NCBI GenBank assembly: GCA_026075535.2
Contig: AP026544.2
Location: forward strand, 10,044,001 to 10,108,000
DNA length: 64,000 bases
Source of the DNA: Tricholoma matsutake
Lineage: Eukaryota > Basidiomycota > Agaricomycetes > Agaricales > Tricholomataceae
Direction: 5' to 3'
Below are positions 1 to 12,300 of the stretch, piece after piece. The stretch's first letter is position 1, and each line of letters opens with the position of its first letter. A program made the translations under genes and the position numbers. The notes beneath the pieces were generated by a model, which worked only from the letters and a program-made list of their open reading frames with translations, was not told the DNA's origin and made no database searches.

Positions 1-11
1 CTGTTTTGAAG

Positions 12-318
12 AAGGATCGGTATGTGAGACAGTTCCATTAGGGAATCTGTGGCGAGATCGGTTTTTGAAGACAGCTAAGTACCCCCTAAGTCCCTCAACT
101 AAATGCGGGTCCCAAGGGTAAGGAGGATTTTCGGAGGCCTATCAAACACCTGTCATCACAGCCTTTCAGCCACGACGGTGTTTTGCATATGATCGTCGAA
201 ATATCGTCTTCAGCACAGTGCTACCGTTCGGCGTTTAGTAAGGATCGGTATGATTTTCACTAGGGCCGCAATCTGTGGCTATTTGAAGACAGCTCTATAA
301 CCCCCTAAATCCCTCAAC
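12..318 (+). repeat. Duplicated 5' flank of the hydrolase gene
   Basis: Two diverged copies of one segment lie at about 12-99 and 240-318. Both run from 'aggatcggtatg' through 'aatctgtggc' and 'ttgaagacagct' to 'ccctcaac'. The second copy ends exactly at the hydrolase ATG (319). The first copy is followed by a short ATG-containing stretch and 'gtaagg', which could be the remnant of a first exon. The likely explanation is a tandem duplication of promoter and 5' UTR, perhaps left from a lost tandem gene copy. No TATA box stands out. Confidence 0.6.
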
Positions 319-1689
319 ATGCCCCAAGCACCCGTCGATAACAAAGGAACTGAAATATTTTACACCGACAGTGGACCTGTTCCTGGTTCCACCGATTATA
401 CAACACTTGTCATCTACCACGGTTCTGCCTTCACTGGGCGTGAGTTCCGTAGTTCCTTCGATGCTTCGACTACGAGTTTCATTTCTGATTTAGATACTTT
501 CCACAAGCTTCTACCCTTCGGAGCGAAGGACAACATCCGGCTCGTCATCGTCAACCGCCGAGAATATGCTGGGTCTACTAAGTATACTGATGACGACCTC
601 AAAGACCTGAATGAAGGAAAGGTATCCTTCATGGAGATCTTAGCTGCTGAAGTCGCACATCTCCTCGTCTGGTTCGTTGAGACGCACAACATTCCTAAAG
701 CCAGTGTAGATCACAAGTCTGGTGGTTTGTCCATCATGGGATGGTCCATGGGGAATACAACACCCATGTCCGTCTTTGGATATCCGGAAGCTGTGGGACA
801 AGAAGCATATGTGAAACTTGAGCCGTATCTTCGTCAATTCATCTTGTACGGTAAGCGAAGACACATTTTGTTCGATGACAACGAGGCAACATCCGTACGT
901 TAGACCCGCCATGGCTCGCCTTTGGCTATGACCAGCCCCCAGAGGGTTATGTCCCCTTCACAGTAAGCAATTCTGCACGCTGCTTCTAGATACGTCCATA
1001 CATCTGACGCGGCGTACTAGGATCCTGATTACCCTACCCAGCAAGCAATGTTTAAGCACTTTGGATCTTGGGTTTCGGGCTATTACAATCACCCCGATAT
1101 CGCCTCCAGGTCCATTCATGGGCTAAATTTCGACAGAAGCGGTGAACTTCCCAATCCCAATGATCCTAAATCTACAGGCAGGATACCCTCGATCAATAAC
1201 GCGACTGCGGAAGAGGTCGAGAACATCGTCAGTCTTTGAAGCACATAGAAAATCATTTTGGAATCAGATGAGCTGATTATGTCCATCCGACAGTTCGATA
1301 CTGTTGCCGCGAGTCGCTCGGAGCTTTCTATGTTTTACCCCATGCAGCCTGTGATCAAAACTATGGCTCAAAGGTTCCTGTTCGATGAGAAGCTCGTAAA
1401 TGAGGTATTACCAAAGCTGGATGTGGCGGTTATGTGGTGCACGAGGGCGCAATGGTATTCTGTTTATGGAATGATTGAAACGGAGAGGCAGTACAAAGAG
1501 AACGTCAAGCAGGGATACAAGGTTAGGCCCATTCGATTTATCGAGCTTGAGGGTGCGAATCATTTTGTGGGTCTAATTCTGTCTCTCCATCGTTCTTATT
1601 GTTCCTGACACTTTGGCCAATCCCAGTTTCACTGGGATGACCCGGAAGACTTCTGGGCGGCGACGGTCAATGTTGTCAACAATCATTGA
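319..1689 (+). CDS. Alpha/beta-hydrolase, five exons
   Basis: Inferred exons are 319-850, 904-962, 1021-1227, 1249-1566 and 1627-1689, giving about 392 residues. The introns of 53, 58 and 60 nt have GT..AG ends and join in phase. The protein has the alpha/beta-hydrolase oxyanion region HG (residues 34-35) and a nucleophile elbow GWSMG with Ser143. A His near the C-terminus (GANHF) is the probable catalytic histidine. The substrate cannot be told from sequence. The third gap is odd: in-frame TGA (1237-1239) and TAG (1246-1248) must be removed, and the only fitting GT..AG piece is 21 nt (1228-1248), or 33 nt from 1216. This is far below usual fungal intron size, so the gene is either disabled here or spliced in an unusual way. 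Unlike the transposons it keeps many CpG dinucleotides, which suggests an unmethylated host gene. Confidence 0.8.
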
Positions 1690-1729
1690 CATCCCATCAT
1701 CCTGTGTGGGGTTTGAATGATACTATGTC

Positions 1730-1919
1730 TGTTGAGACTCTGAGGACTTGATTATAGTATAAACGGACTTATTATTGTGTTTATCTACAACAACTATTTA
1801 TACAAGCATTTGATGTGTTGATCGGTAATCATAAGATGTAATAATCTGTGGGCACATCATTACTACTATATTTGGTGTCAGCGTCGGTGTTGCCTAATGC
1901 TACAATCACTTATTCAACA
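1730..1919 (-). repeat. CopA 3' LTR
   Basis: A 190-bp segment reads TGTTGAGACTC at its left and TTATTCAACA at its right, so it has TG..CA ends with the inverted hexamer TGTTGA/TCAACA. On the minus strand it directly follows the end of the copia RNase H frame and a purine tract (TCAAGGGGGAG, about 1920-1930), as a 3' LTR should. The matching 5' LTR is not in the window. It would lie beyond 63.6 kb. Confidence 0.75.
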
Positions 1920-2361
1920 CTCCCCCTTGATACCTATGCCATACCTATGCGCTTGACCAGATCTTCATGTTTTGGTCTTGGCAGTGCCTTGGTGAATATG
2001 TCCACTAGGTTATTGTCCATCACACAGTACTGAATATCGATCTCGTGAGAGATTAGTTTCTCGCGTACAAAATGATGCTGGATATCAATATGTTTCATGC
2101 GGCTGTGGTTAATGGCATTGTTTGAGTAGTCGATCGCACCTTGGTTATCTACATTGAGTTTGGTGGGTCCAGAGTATGGAATGCTGAGTTCGGAAGTGAG
2201 CATTCGCAGCCATAGAACCTGGTGCATTGCTAGGCATTCCGCCATGTATTTGGCTTCCATTGATGATAATGCTACTGTCAGCTGCTTCTTCGATTGCCAC
2301 AAGATTGGGCCACCTGCCATCTGGAAGCAGTATCCAGAAATAGATTTTCAATCATTGATGT
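1920..2361 (-). pseudogene. CopA RNase H C-terminal part (Ty1/copia)
   Basis: Minus-strand remnant of a Ty1/copia RNase H domain, with the family motif around SSMEAKYMA, a VDNQGA acidic motif, HIDIQHHFVRE, and the terminal DIFTKALP typical of copia polyproteins. It ends at 1934, next to the polypurine tract and LTR. Upstream it is cut at 2361 by CopB. The CopA frame resumes at 8052. The target duplication gatgt (2357-2361 and 8052-8056) marks the insertion. Confidence 0.85.
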
Positions 2362-2626
2362 TGTTGAAATTAATCCCAGTGATGCATGCTGTATACATGA
2401 GGCAATACATGCAGCATATGCATGTTACTGCGCATACATGCGGTAAACACATTCCTGAGTCATGTGACATCCTTATTATTATGTATATAAAGAGAACCTG
2501 TACCATAGTAGGAATACAGTGTTCTTACCTCTGCTAACCCTAGCTGTAAGTCTAAGTAAACCCCAGGTAGGTTGTAAGGAACATGTTGTCTCTTCCACTG
2601 TGCAGCGTATATAGTCTGCTCCAACA
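2362..2626 (+). repeat. CopB 5' LTR
   Basis: 265 bp with TGTTG..CAACA ends. A TATA box (TATATAA, 2484-2490) lies in the middle, placing transcription start about 30 nt further on. It matches 7778-8051 except for a few substitutions and a 9-bp duplication (ttactgcgc) in the 3' copy. The substitutions between the LTRs show the insertion is not recent. Confidence 0.92.
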
Positions 2627-2641
2627 GGTTATGGGCCCTGC
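2627..2641 (+). promoter_or_regulatory. CopB primer binding site (initiator tRNA anticodon arm type)
   Basis: GGTTATGGGCCCTGC directly follows the 5' LTR. It is complementary to the anticodon arm of eukaryotic initiator methionine tRNA (GGGCCCAUAACC), not to a tRNA 3' end. This is the arrangement known for Drosophila copia, which uses a cleaved initiator tRNA fragment as primer. The same 15 bases follow the CopC 5' LTR. Confidence 0.75.
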
Positions 2642-2876
2642 TGGGCACATCGCGAACGCGCCTTAATTGGCTGCGAACGACGTTGACTTCATTGTCTCCA
2701 AATTATAACCTTGCGCTCTTCGTGAGCTGCATTGCGTTCCCTGCGAGCTGCACATAAAACCTAGGTTGACTAGGGTTAACCACTCTGAAGGAGTGTTTTC
2801 TCCTGAGAACGTTAAAACATGTTTTATTGAGTAAAAAGACTGATTGAGCGCTTTTAACAGCTGCCACCACAAAATC

Positions 2877-3908
2877 ATGTCTTCAACTCTTGAGAAACTC
2901 GTTCAAACTTTCAATGGATCAAATTACATTCAATGAGCCAACTCAATGAAGGCGTGGCTCAGGTCTCAGGGCCTCTGGCAAATAACTAGCGGGGCGGAGC
3001 AAAAACCACCCCCGGCGCCTCCCTTGACGGCGATGAATGCTACTTTGGTAGTGGATGCTAATGCCAAGCTCCAGACCTGGAGCAACAAAAATGACCAGGC
3101 CATTGGTAGCCTAGTGCTCTGCCTGGCCCCCTCCATTCGGCAGCATGCCAACTCAAAGGACACTGCTGAGGAGGTGTGGGATCTCATCCGCACCGATTAT
3201 GGTGTGGACGGCCCCTCCCAAGTCTTCGCGGACTTTAGGTCCGCAATAGCGATCAAGATCCTGGCTGTGAACCCCACACTGGAGATTGCTAGAATGGCAG
3301 ACAAATTTGAGCACCTTACGGCTGCTAACGTCGCCATCCCCGAGCTAGTGCAAGCAATGATTCTACTTGCTGCGATGCTGCGCGAGTACGATTCCTTGTC
3401 CGCAACGGTCCTTAACACGACTGCTACTAGCGCCTTGACATTTAAACATGTCAAGGACTCCATTGTCGCTGAAGCCTCAAGGCGCACAGCAGTAGGAAAG
3501 CCCGCTGGCCAGCCTCAGGCCAACAAACTTTCTGCTGTTAAGCACAAAGGGGGAAACCCCAAATGGCAGCCCAAAGAAGGGCAAAACAGCAACGGAGACT
3601 CGTCCCGAAAGCGTGGACGACGTGGGGACAGAAAGACTAAGGAGGAGAAGCCGAAGGATAAACATACCCACCTCGCCTCCAAAGCCTATACCACCATAAA
3701 TGGTAATGGCACCATCATACCGCCGATGCCGCTTATACAGCGCATCGAAAGATGCGAACACACTCCCACAAGGGATCCTCGCCGCCGACCGCCTGCACAG
3801 GCATATACGGGTGCGGCCTCTACCTCTCGTTCAGTTTATGCTGAATATCAGCAAGCTCGAGACACCCTCGAGCAAATGCAACTTCCGCGCAGCGCGAAAA
3901 ATCTGTGA
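2877..3908 (+). pseudogene. CopB gag
   Basis: The frame opens with an ATG at 2877 and has a copia gag N-terminus (a GSNYIQ region followed by MKAWLRSQGLW). It is interrupted at codon 20 by TGA (2934-2936), where the family has Trp. After that it stays open to 3908. The C-terminal part is Lys/Arg-rich. Between 3909 and 4025 the frame changes into pol, by a frameshift or lost sequence. A zinc knuckle was not clearly seen. Confidence 0.75.
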
Positions 3909-4025
3909 CCGCTGGAAGAGCACCTGATGGTGTGAGAAGGAAAGAGAAGAAGGATAGAACCAGAACCCGAGTCTAGGATCGAGGAGGTAGAAGACGATAC
4001 CGTCTCCCTCGGATCTGAACCTCTG

Positions 4026-7000
4026 GTGTCTGATGAGGAAGTGTGGAAAGCCGTCGACGAAATGCTCGTCGATGAACCCCTTGATACAGGGGCGTATGAT
4101 GACAGGTCAGTCCTTTTCCCTGCCACAAGCACTAAGATTAATATTCCTATGAATACAGTGAACTTTTCATGTGAAATTTTACCGCTATTAAATGTATCAT
4201 GGAATTATTTAGATCTTAATATATGTGCTATGTGTGCAAAGGGAGATTGTAAGAAAGGTGCCGACTGGATCATGGATTCAGGCGCATCAAAACACTTCAC
4301 TGGTGAAATAAAAGATTTCGCTTCTTACGAGCCTTTACCGAGAAAGGACTCTACCTTGGTCCAAATGGCCACTGGTACTACTCATATAGTAGGAAAAGGA
4401 GCAGTCTTCATTAAACACCAGGTAGTATGTCATGGGAAGTCAGAGATGCGTGAAACGCGGTTATACCCCGTCTACTACATACCCAACATTAATACTTGAT
4501 TGATGTCAATGGGGGTCTTTTTACAAGATGGAAGTGATGTGCGTGGTTCCTCCACACACATTTCATTTATCGAGCATGGAAACCCAATCATGCATTGTGT
4601 CCCTCTAAGGAGGAATGACACGATCTATTGGGCTCGGACTCATATATTGAGCACCAAAAAGGTTAATGTCGCGACCATTTATGTCGCTGACTACTTGACT
4701 TGGCATAGGCGACTTGGACACCCATCCAAAGAGGCGCTAGGGAAAATGCCTAAAAGCACCATAAAATTCCCAAGGAATTTAATTATTCCTAAAGACAAAA
4801 TTATATGTCCAGGGTGTGCAGAAGGGAAAATGACCTCAAAATCTTTTCCCGAGTCAGACTCACGAGCTGACAAATCCTTTGAATTAATACATTCCGACCT
4901 AAAGGAACTCCTGGTACTATCGTACCACAAGCATAAATACTTTATTGTATTTCTGGATGACAAAATGTCACATATTTGGGTCCAATGTCTCAGAAAGAAA
5001 TCTGACGCTGCTGCAGCGATTAGACAATTTCAAGTGATGGCTAAGACCCAATATGGCGCTACAATCAAGCGCTGGCGTGTCAATCCAGCGGGGGAGTTCA
5101 AGGATTGTGAGCTACAAAAACAGCTCAAGGACTTAGGCATCAAAATAGAGATGTCTGCACCCCACGTTCATCAACAGAATGGGCACGCAGAGCGTGCCAT
5201 AAGGACAATAATGGAAAAGTCGCAAACCTTGCGATTCACCGCTTGTCTACCACAATCATGGTGGGAATTTTGCATAGAACATGCAACACATTTATACAAC
5301 CGAACCCCAATAAGGCGCCTGAAATGGCTGACACCTTTTGAGGACCTGACAAAGGTCCGCCCAGATCTAAACAATCTGAAGGTCTTCGGTTGCGGTGCTT
5401 ATGTCTATCTACCAAAGGAAAAACGTCCAACAACATTATCTCCTCGATCGGAGTTAATGACGTACCTTGGAGTAGAAGATGGCATTAAAGCATATTGTTT
5501 CATGCGACAAAATGGCGCAATATTCATTGGTGCCACGGCACTATTTGATGAAACGATGTTCCCATGCTGTCCCGGAGCTAAAACTCCTGCCAAGACAGAC
5601 CTTGGTGATTTTCCACCTCCAGAACCAGAAGATGACAACCACTCATCTGGAACGGATGGCGATGACCCTATACCGCCACAAAATCCACCCCTTCCTCCAT
5701 CATTAGAAGATGATGATGATGATTTACCAAGCGAGCAAAAGGCGCATGACGATGCGACTAACGCTCCTCCTCCACCGCCTCCAGTTAACACTGAGGACTT
5801 TTGTCCAAGACGTGAAGATCAACAGGAATGGCAGCAATTGCCCCGTTGATCAGGCAGGCAGAGGAAAATCCCAAACCGTCCCGGCAATACCTATGGAGAA
5901 CAGCGACTCCCCTCTGACATAGAGAGAGACATTGCACGTGATCAATATTGGAAGAAGTCTGTGGGTCAAGATTTGGATCATAACCGAACACGACCACGAC
6001 CTCAACAGCAAGAACCGGTTGCTGGACCAAGTTCGGCACCCCACAAGAGTGTGCCCGATTCCAATAATCAAGAACATGATTACCCAATGGGGGAACCGGA
6101 CGAAGCAGGTTATATTAAAAAGATAACCAAGGAAGGTGGAGATGAGCTTATCCGCTGGCTGTTATCAAAAGCAGTCACACCATCAAGCGGAAAAAGCCTA
6201 GTTCCAAACCAATTTCGCGATATTGCGCGCCTACCCTGGCAGCAGCAACTTGAGTGGAAACAGGCTTGTCGTGAAGAGTTAGAGGCTCTTTGCAAGTGAC
6301 AAGTCTATGATATCGTCGATCTTCCACATGATCGGAAAACGATCAAAAATAGATGGGTTTTCTCCGTGAAATCAGACGGAAGAAAACGAGCCAGACTCGT
6401 GGCCAAAGGCTTTTCACAAGTCGAAGGCGTTGACTTTGATGAGATTTTCTCACCAGTAGTCTGCTACGAGACCGTACGCCTCATGTTTGCCCTTGCATCT
6501 CTAGAAGGCATGTATATGACCGGTCTAGATGTAAAAACCGCATTTTTATATGGCAAACTTGATGAGGAGATCTATATGGATCAACCCGAGGGTTTCAGAC
6601 TCGAGGGTAAAGAGCGCAAAGTAATGCGCTTACGCCGAGCATTCTATGGCCTTAAACAGGCTTCACTAGCATGGTGGAAAGAGCTAGAGGCATTTATGCG
6701 CACCATTGGGTTTGTGCGCGCCAGCTCCGATGCCGGCATCTTCATACACAAGGATCCTAAGACAGGCAGCATCATTATTGTGCTAGTCTATGTTGACGAT
6801 GGCTTGTTCATGGGCAAGAACAAGAAACTTGTGGATGAAAAGAAGAATGCTTGCCTGAAGCATTGGGAGTGCCGTAGTACTGAAAAAGTCATGGAATTCT
6901 TAGGCATGCGCATCACCCAGACCGCTACAAAAGTCAAACTCGATCAAACAGAATATCTCGCCAAAGTGCTCGAGAGGTTCAAGATGACAAATGCCAAAGT

Positions 7001-7745
7001 TGCCCCCACTCCGCTCCCGACTGGCTACAAACCGTTGGAGAACACAGCGACGCCAAACGCGGTGCTTAGATCAAAATATCAGTCTGTGATCGGATCTTTA
7101 TTGTATCTGATGCTTGGAACGCGACCTGATATTGCTTACGCGGTAATCAAGATGTCGCAATTCTCAGCTAATCCTAGCCAAGAACATCTAGACAAAGCAA
7201 TGTACATAATGCGCTATCTGGTGGGAACCCAGAAGTACAGTATAGTCTATGATGGAGAGAAATCCGAGGGGCTGCAGGCCTTCACAGATTCTGATTGGGC
7301 AGCTGACACTGTCAAGCGCCGATCTACAATGGGTTACTTTGCTACTCTGGCAAGTGGCATTGTGTGCTGGCAGTCCCGTTTACAAAAAACTGTAGCACTG
7401 TCATCCACAGAAGCCGAATATATGGCTCTCTCCGACACTTGTCGGCAGATAGTGTGGATAGAGTCCTTATTCCAGGAACTTGGATATACACTGAAGCGCA
7501 TACCAATCTGCACTGATAATCAGGGATCCATCTTTATTGGATCAAATCCAGTTCAGGAAAGAAGGACCAAACATATAGACATTCGCTACCACTACACCCG
7601 CGAATGCATAGAAAATGACAAAGTCACAGTCGTTTTCATTCCTGGAAGTGATAACCTGGCTGACATGTTCACAAAGAACCTTGGCACCATCCTATTCAGG
7701 AAATTTAGAGACTCTCTCGGAATTACTTTCAAGATTCAAACTTAG
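4026..7745 (+). pseudogene. CopB pol (protease, integrase, RT, RNase H)
   Basis: One frame is kept from 4026 to the TAG at 7745, broken by TGA at 4497, 5847 and 6297. Each TGA is at a position where arginine fits. Domains in order: protease with DSGASKHFTG (near 4275); integrase with an H-H-C-C zinc site (WHRRLGHP ... CPGCAEGK, 4700-4830), HSDL (near 4890), a second acidic site now reading RVNPAGEF (near 5090, Asp to Asn), and NGHAERA; a Pro/Asp-rich linker (5610-5800); reverse transcriptase with YVDD (near 6790); RNase H with FTDSDWA and STEAEYMA. The Asp to Asn change would disable integration. Confidence 0.9.
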
Positions 7746-7777
7746 CTGCTTAGAGCGCTGTACAGTTTGAGGGGGGG

Positions 7778-8051
7778 TGTTGAAATTAATCCCAGTGATG
7801 CATGCTGTATACATGAGGCAATACATGCAGCATACGCATGTTACTGCGCTTACTGCGCATACATGCGGTAAACACATTCCTGAGTCATGTGACATCCTTA
7901 TTATTATGTATATAAGGAGAACCTGTACCGTAGTAGGAATACAGTGTTCTTACCTCTGCTAACCCTAGCTGTAAGTCTAAGTAAACCCCAGGTAGGTTGT
8001 AAGGAACGTGTTGTCTCTTCCACTGTGCAGCGTATATAGTCTGCTCCAACA
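7778..8051 (+). repeat. CopB 3' LTR
   Basis: 274 bp. It is the same sequence as 2362-2626 with an extra tandem 9-mer (ttactgcgc). It follows the polypurine tract and is followed by the target duplication gatgt. Confidence 0.92.
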
Positions 8052-8877
8052 GATGTTTGATCCCCCATGAGCATCCGAATAAGCAGTGGGTTTGAGTTCT
8101 CTTCTTTTTTGGTAGACAATACCAAGATTGCGAGTACCATTAAGATATAGAAATATGCATTTGATGGCAGTCCAATGAGTAGGTCTGGGATTGCTCATGA
8201 ACTGGCTGAGTGTTTGTACCACAAATGAAATGTTGGGTCACATGCCAATTGCCACGTACATGAGTGATCCGATTGTGCTGCAATATTCAGGGATATCGTG
8301 GTGCTTGTCATCTGGCATTTTGATCAGTTTGATATTAGGGTCCAATGGTGTGCTGACAGGGTGCAAATCTGTCATTCCAAATTTCTCCAGGACCCTTTTG
8401 ATGTACTGATGCTGTATGATTTTGAGGATACTATCCTTCATGTCCCTTTCCAACTCCAATCCTACAATCTGCTTTGCCTCCCCCAGGTCTGTGATCATGA
8501 AGAATTTTGATAGCTCAGCTTTCATGCCTGTGATGGCATCAATGTCTGATCCGAGGATGGTCATGTCATCAATGTGTACTGAGGGGATGATCAGATCTTG
8601 ATTGGTATGCCTGATATAGATGCATTGATCAGAGAAGAGCCGCATGAAATTCATTTGCAGGAATGTCTGGTTAAGTTCATCGTTCCAAGCTTGGCCAGCC
8701 TGTTTTAGCCCATAGAGAGGCCGTAATAACTGTAGAACTCATCCTGTGCCATCATCATATTTAGGGGGTTGCATCATGAAAATCACCTCCTCTAATTTCC
8801 CATTCAGGTATGTGCCTACCACATCAACCACATGGATCTCAAGACCCAATTTAGTTGCAAGCACTATCAATAGATGG
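8052..8877 (-). pseudogene. CopA reverse transcriptase / RNase H, middle part
   Basis: Minus-strand copia reverse transcriptase: VVDVVGTYLNGKLEE, LYGLKQAGQAW, then the catalytic loop reading VHIDDMTILG (near 8565), then STIGSLMYVAIGM and the start of RNase H. Some frame breaks are present. At 8877 it is cut by the GypA LTR within a Leu codon. The missing N-terminal part is at 40167-40561 on the plus strand. The two halves join in phase across the 5-bp duplication gatgg/ccatc if the 15065-40561 segment is turned round. Confidence 0.88.
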
Positions 8878-9279
8878 TGTTAGGGTGACACCCACTATCT
8901 GCTAGCTAAGACCGTGCGGGTTCTCTCTACAAGAAGGGGGCGGGATCCGCGCTCGTAATGGCGGAATTGATGGTTTTGATGCAAGGGGTTATTTATAGGT
9001 GAGTTTGTTGAGATAGGCCTTTCACACCGAAAACATAGGTGGAATACCTAAGAGAACACAACTGGGGTCCCCTAGGCATATATTTAGGGTTTATATACTA
9101 TGTTACATATATTGTACATTGTTGTTACCGATGCATTTGCACATGCGCATACATATTGATGCGTGTGAAATAAAATTCTCATGCTATCAAAGTGTAGCGT
9201 AATTTGGCATCATGTAGTGTAATTCAACATAATAAAATAAAAATGAAATTTTATTAGGTAATGGGGTGGTTTCCTAACA
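8878..9279 (-). repeat. GypA 3' LTR
   Basis: 402 bp with TGTTAG..CTAACA ends. On the minus strand it follows the polypurine tract AAAAGGGGGGTAA (9280-9292). Variant sites (gcgctcgt, ttatttataggtg, catattgatgc) match the LTR at 40562-40963 rather than its present partner at 14663-15064. These two were therefore once the LTR pair of a single insertion. Confidence 0.9.
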
Positions 9280-9334
9280 TTACCCCCCTTTTATGCCTCG
9301 ACTTCCAGGCGAGAAAATATTACGTTTGTCCCCT

Positions 9335-12300
9335 TTGTGAAATTTTGGTAAGGCTGGAATTTCATCCCCTCATACACCATTCTCGCAATGTGACGTGGAG
9401 CATTTGGATTACGTTTAAAGAATTGGGCAATCGCGTTATTAAAAACTCCAATTTGTTCCGTCGAAGACGTGAGTCTAGAATTTCTTCAACTATATATTCT
9501 GGAGCACCTTCTACTATTATCAGAGGTGCAGAGTAGTTTGTTGGCCAGGAATAGTGGGCGGGTGGTAAGGGCATAGGCGGGATACGTTAATCTCGGGATC
9601 AATCTTGAATGATCGGGGTAATTTTAGCACTACCGCATTAGGCAAGATCACTTTAGGGATCGCATATGGGCCAACTTGTTTCTCCATAAGTTTCCTCAAA
9701 GGTTGTGGAATATTCAGGTCCTTGGTACTTAGCCATACCAAGTCACCAACTTTGTACTCTGGAGCACATGCTCGAGTACGATCCGCATGTCGCATCATGT
9801 CATCACGTGCTTTCTTCAATGCTGCCTCTGCTTCTTCTTGTACCTTTTGCATCTTAGATACAAAATCTTCTACTGGCTGTACTTTGACTTCCCTTCTGGG
9901 TTCTACTCCCATGCGAGGATGATATCCATAATTCATGAAAAAGGGTGACATACAAGTAGCCGAATGGAATTTGTTATTGTGGGAAAATTCGGCAATTGCC
10001 AGCCATTCAGGCCAGTCGGTTTGTCAGTAGTTGACAAACATATGTAGGTACTGCTCCAACTCCTGGTTCATTCTCTCAGTCTGCCCATCAGTCTGCGGGT
10101 GATGTGCCATAGATAATTTAGTTTGAATTCCCAATATGTTGTTCAGTTCTTGCATAAATGCAGAAGCAAATTGTGGTCTGCGATTGGAGATAACGGTATT
10201 GGGTAACCCATGTAACTGCCATACCTGATTTAGATAGAGGCACACCAAGCCCAATGATGAGGTTTCTGTAATAGTAGGAATAATATGGACCTCCTTTGTG
10301 AAGCGGTCACATACTATGAATATTGCATCATACCCTTGAGCCTCAGGTAATCTGGTAATAAAATCCACAGATATATCTCACCACAGCGCTTTAGGTATAG
10401 GGTTTGGCATTAATTTTCCTGCAGGTTTCTCTGGAAATTTCTTCCCCCTCATGCACATATCACATCCATCCACATACCCCAACACATACTTCGAAATTCT
10501 GGGCCACCAATAATTTCTCATTACTAATTCCAATGTCTTCCATCTTCCTGGGTGTCTGGCAATCGGCATATTGTGATGTAACCGGACGATCTCCCTTCGC
10601 AAATCCTGATCCTTCGGTACATACACTTTTCCTCGAAACAACACCAACCCTTGTTTCTCAGCCCATTCATCTCCTTTGATATTACCTTTCTTCTCTCCCT
10701 TCAGAGCTTTCATGGCTTCCACTACTTCATCATCCATTTCTGAACATTGTCTAATTTTAGACAACATTTCCGTTTCCGAGCTATCTATTAATAGATGCCC
10801 TTGACGCATAGCGCAAATGTGAAAGTATTTGGGTTTGAGTAAGGTAACATTTTTATTGTCCTCCTCCACCCCCCTTTTATGATCGATACATCTGGATAAT
10901 GCATCTGCTTTCCTCATTAAGCTTCCTGCTTTGTGGAGCAAGTGAAAATTGAAACACGATAGGAATAGTGCCCAATGTGCTTGCCGGCGATTAAGCTTTT
11001 TAGCGGACATGAAGTATTGCAGATTTTGATGATCCATCCAGATCTCAATCTCATGCATACATCCCTCCAAATAATGCCTCCATGCCTCCAATGCTTGTAT
11101 TATCCCCAACATTTCTTTGTCATGCACATCATAATTCTTTTCCACATCATTCAATCCTTTTGACAAGTATGCACAAGGATGCCATTTGTCATCTTCGCAC
11201 AGCATTGATAATACTGCTCCCGTAGCAAAATCGCATGCATCGGATTCCACTTGCAAAGGGTGTGTGAAATCTACTGGGGCTAATATTGGTCCCTCCACAA
11301 ACTTCCTCTTTAACTCCTCAAACACTGTCTGCTGCTGCTCTCCCCACCTCCATACTACTCCCTTTTGCATAAGGTTATGTAAGGGTGCAGCAATTTTAGA
11401 AAAATTGTGCACAAAGCGACGATAATAATTTGCGAGTCCCAAGAAGGCTTGAACCTCCTTGACACGGGTGGGCGCAGGCCAATCTGTGATCGCCTGTACC
11501 TTGATCGGATCCATTTTGATCCCATCAGGGCCAATCAATAATCCTAGGAACTCAATCTTGCTTGCCCCAAACACACACTTCTCTGGTTTCAAAAATAGAT
11601 CATTCTCCACCAACCTCCGTAACACCTCCTGTACTATCGCCTCATGATTTTCTTCATCCTCTGTGAATATCAGAATGTCGTCAATAAATATTATTACCAC
11701 TCCTTTGTCTATTATGTCCTTGAAAATGTCGTTCATCATATTTTGAAAGGTCGGGGGACTATTAGTCATCCCAAAAAACATGACAAGCGGCTCGAAGGAT
11801 CCTCGACACGTGGCAAATGCAGCCTTCCACTCATCTCCTTTCTTTATTCGTACATTGTTGTATCCCCATCATAAATCCAATTTTGTAAAGACCTTGGCTT
11901 TTCCCACCTTGTCAATTATTTCTGAGATCAACGGCAGGGGGTATGCGTTCTTCACTGTCCACTCATTCAAATACCTATAATCTGTACACATCCTCTTCCT
12001 TTGGTCTTTCTTTGGCACAAAGAATATTGGTGATGTCTGCGGTGATTTCAAAGGCCGTATGTATCCTTTGCGCAATTGCTCCTTTAGGAATGCATCCACT
12101 TCTTCTTGTTCCATCGGAGATAATGGATATACCTTCGACTTCTTTGGCACAAACTCTGGCTTCATCTCAATTGCATGATCCCATGGCTTCCACACCGGCA
12201 TTTGCTCAGACTCCTTCTGGAACACTGACAGATATTCATGATACACTTTTGGCACCCATTCCTCCACTGGTTTCTCCACCTTCATGATATTCTTGTCCCA

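Larger units (their letters stand above)
2362..8051 (+). mobile_element. CopB: complete Ty1/copia retrotransposon
   Basis: A 5.69-kb element with LTRs at 2362-2626 and 7778-8051, an initiator-tRNA-type primer site, gag, pol in copia order (protease, integrase, reverse transcriptase, RNase H), a polypurine tract (gaggggggg, 7769-7777) and a perfect 5-bp target duplication, gatgt, at 2357-2361 and 8052-8056. It sits in the RNase H region of CopA in the opposite orientation. Coding is broken by four TGA codons plus a frame change between gag and pol, so it is probably non-autonomous now. Confidence 0.93.
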
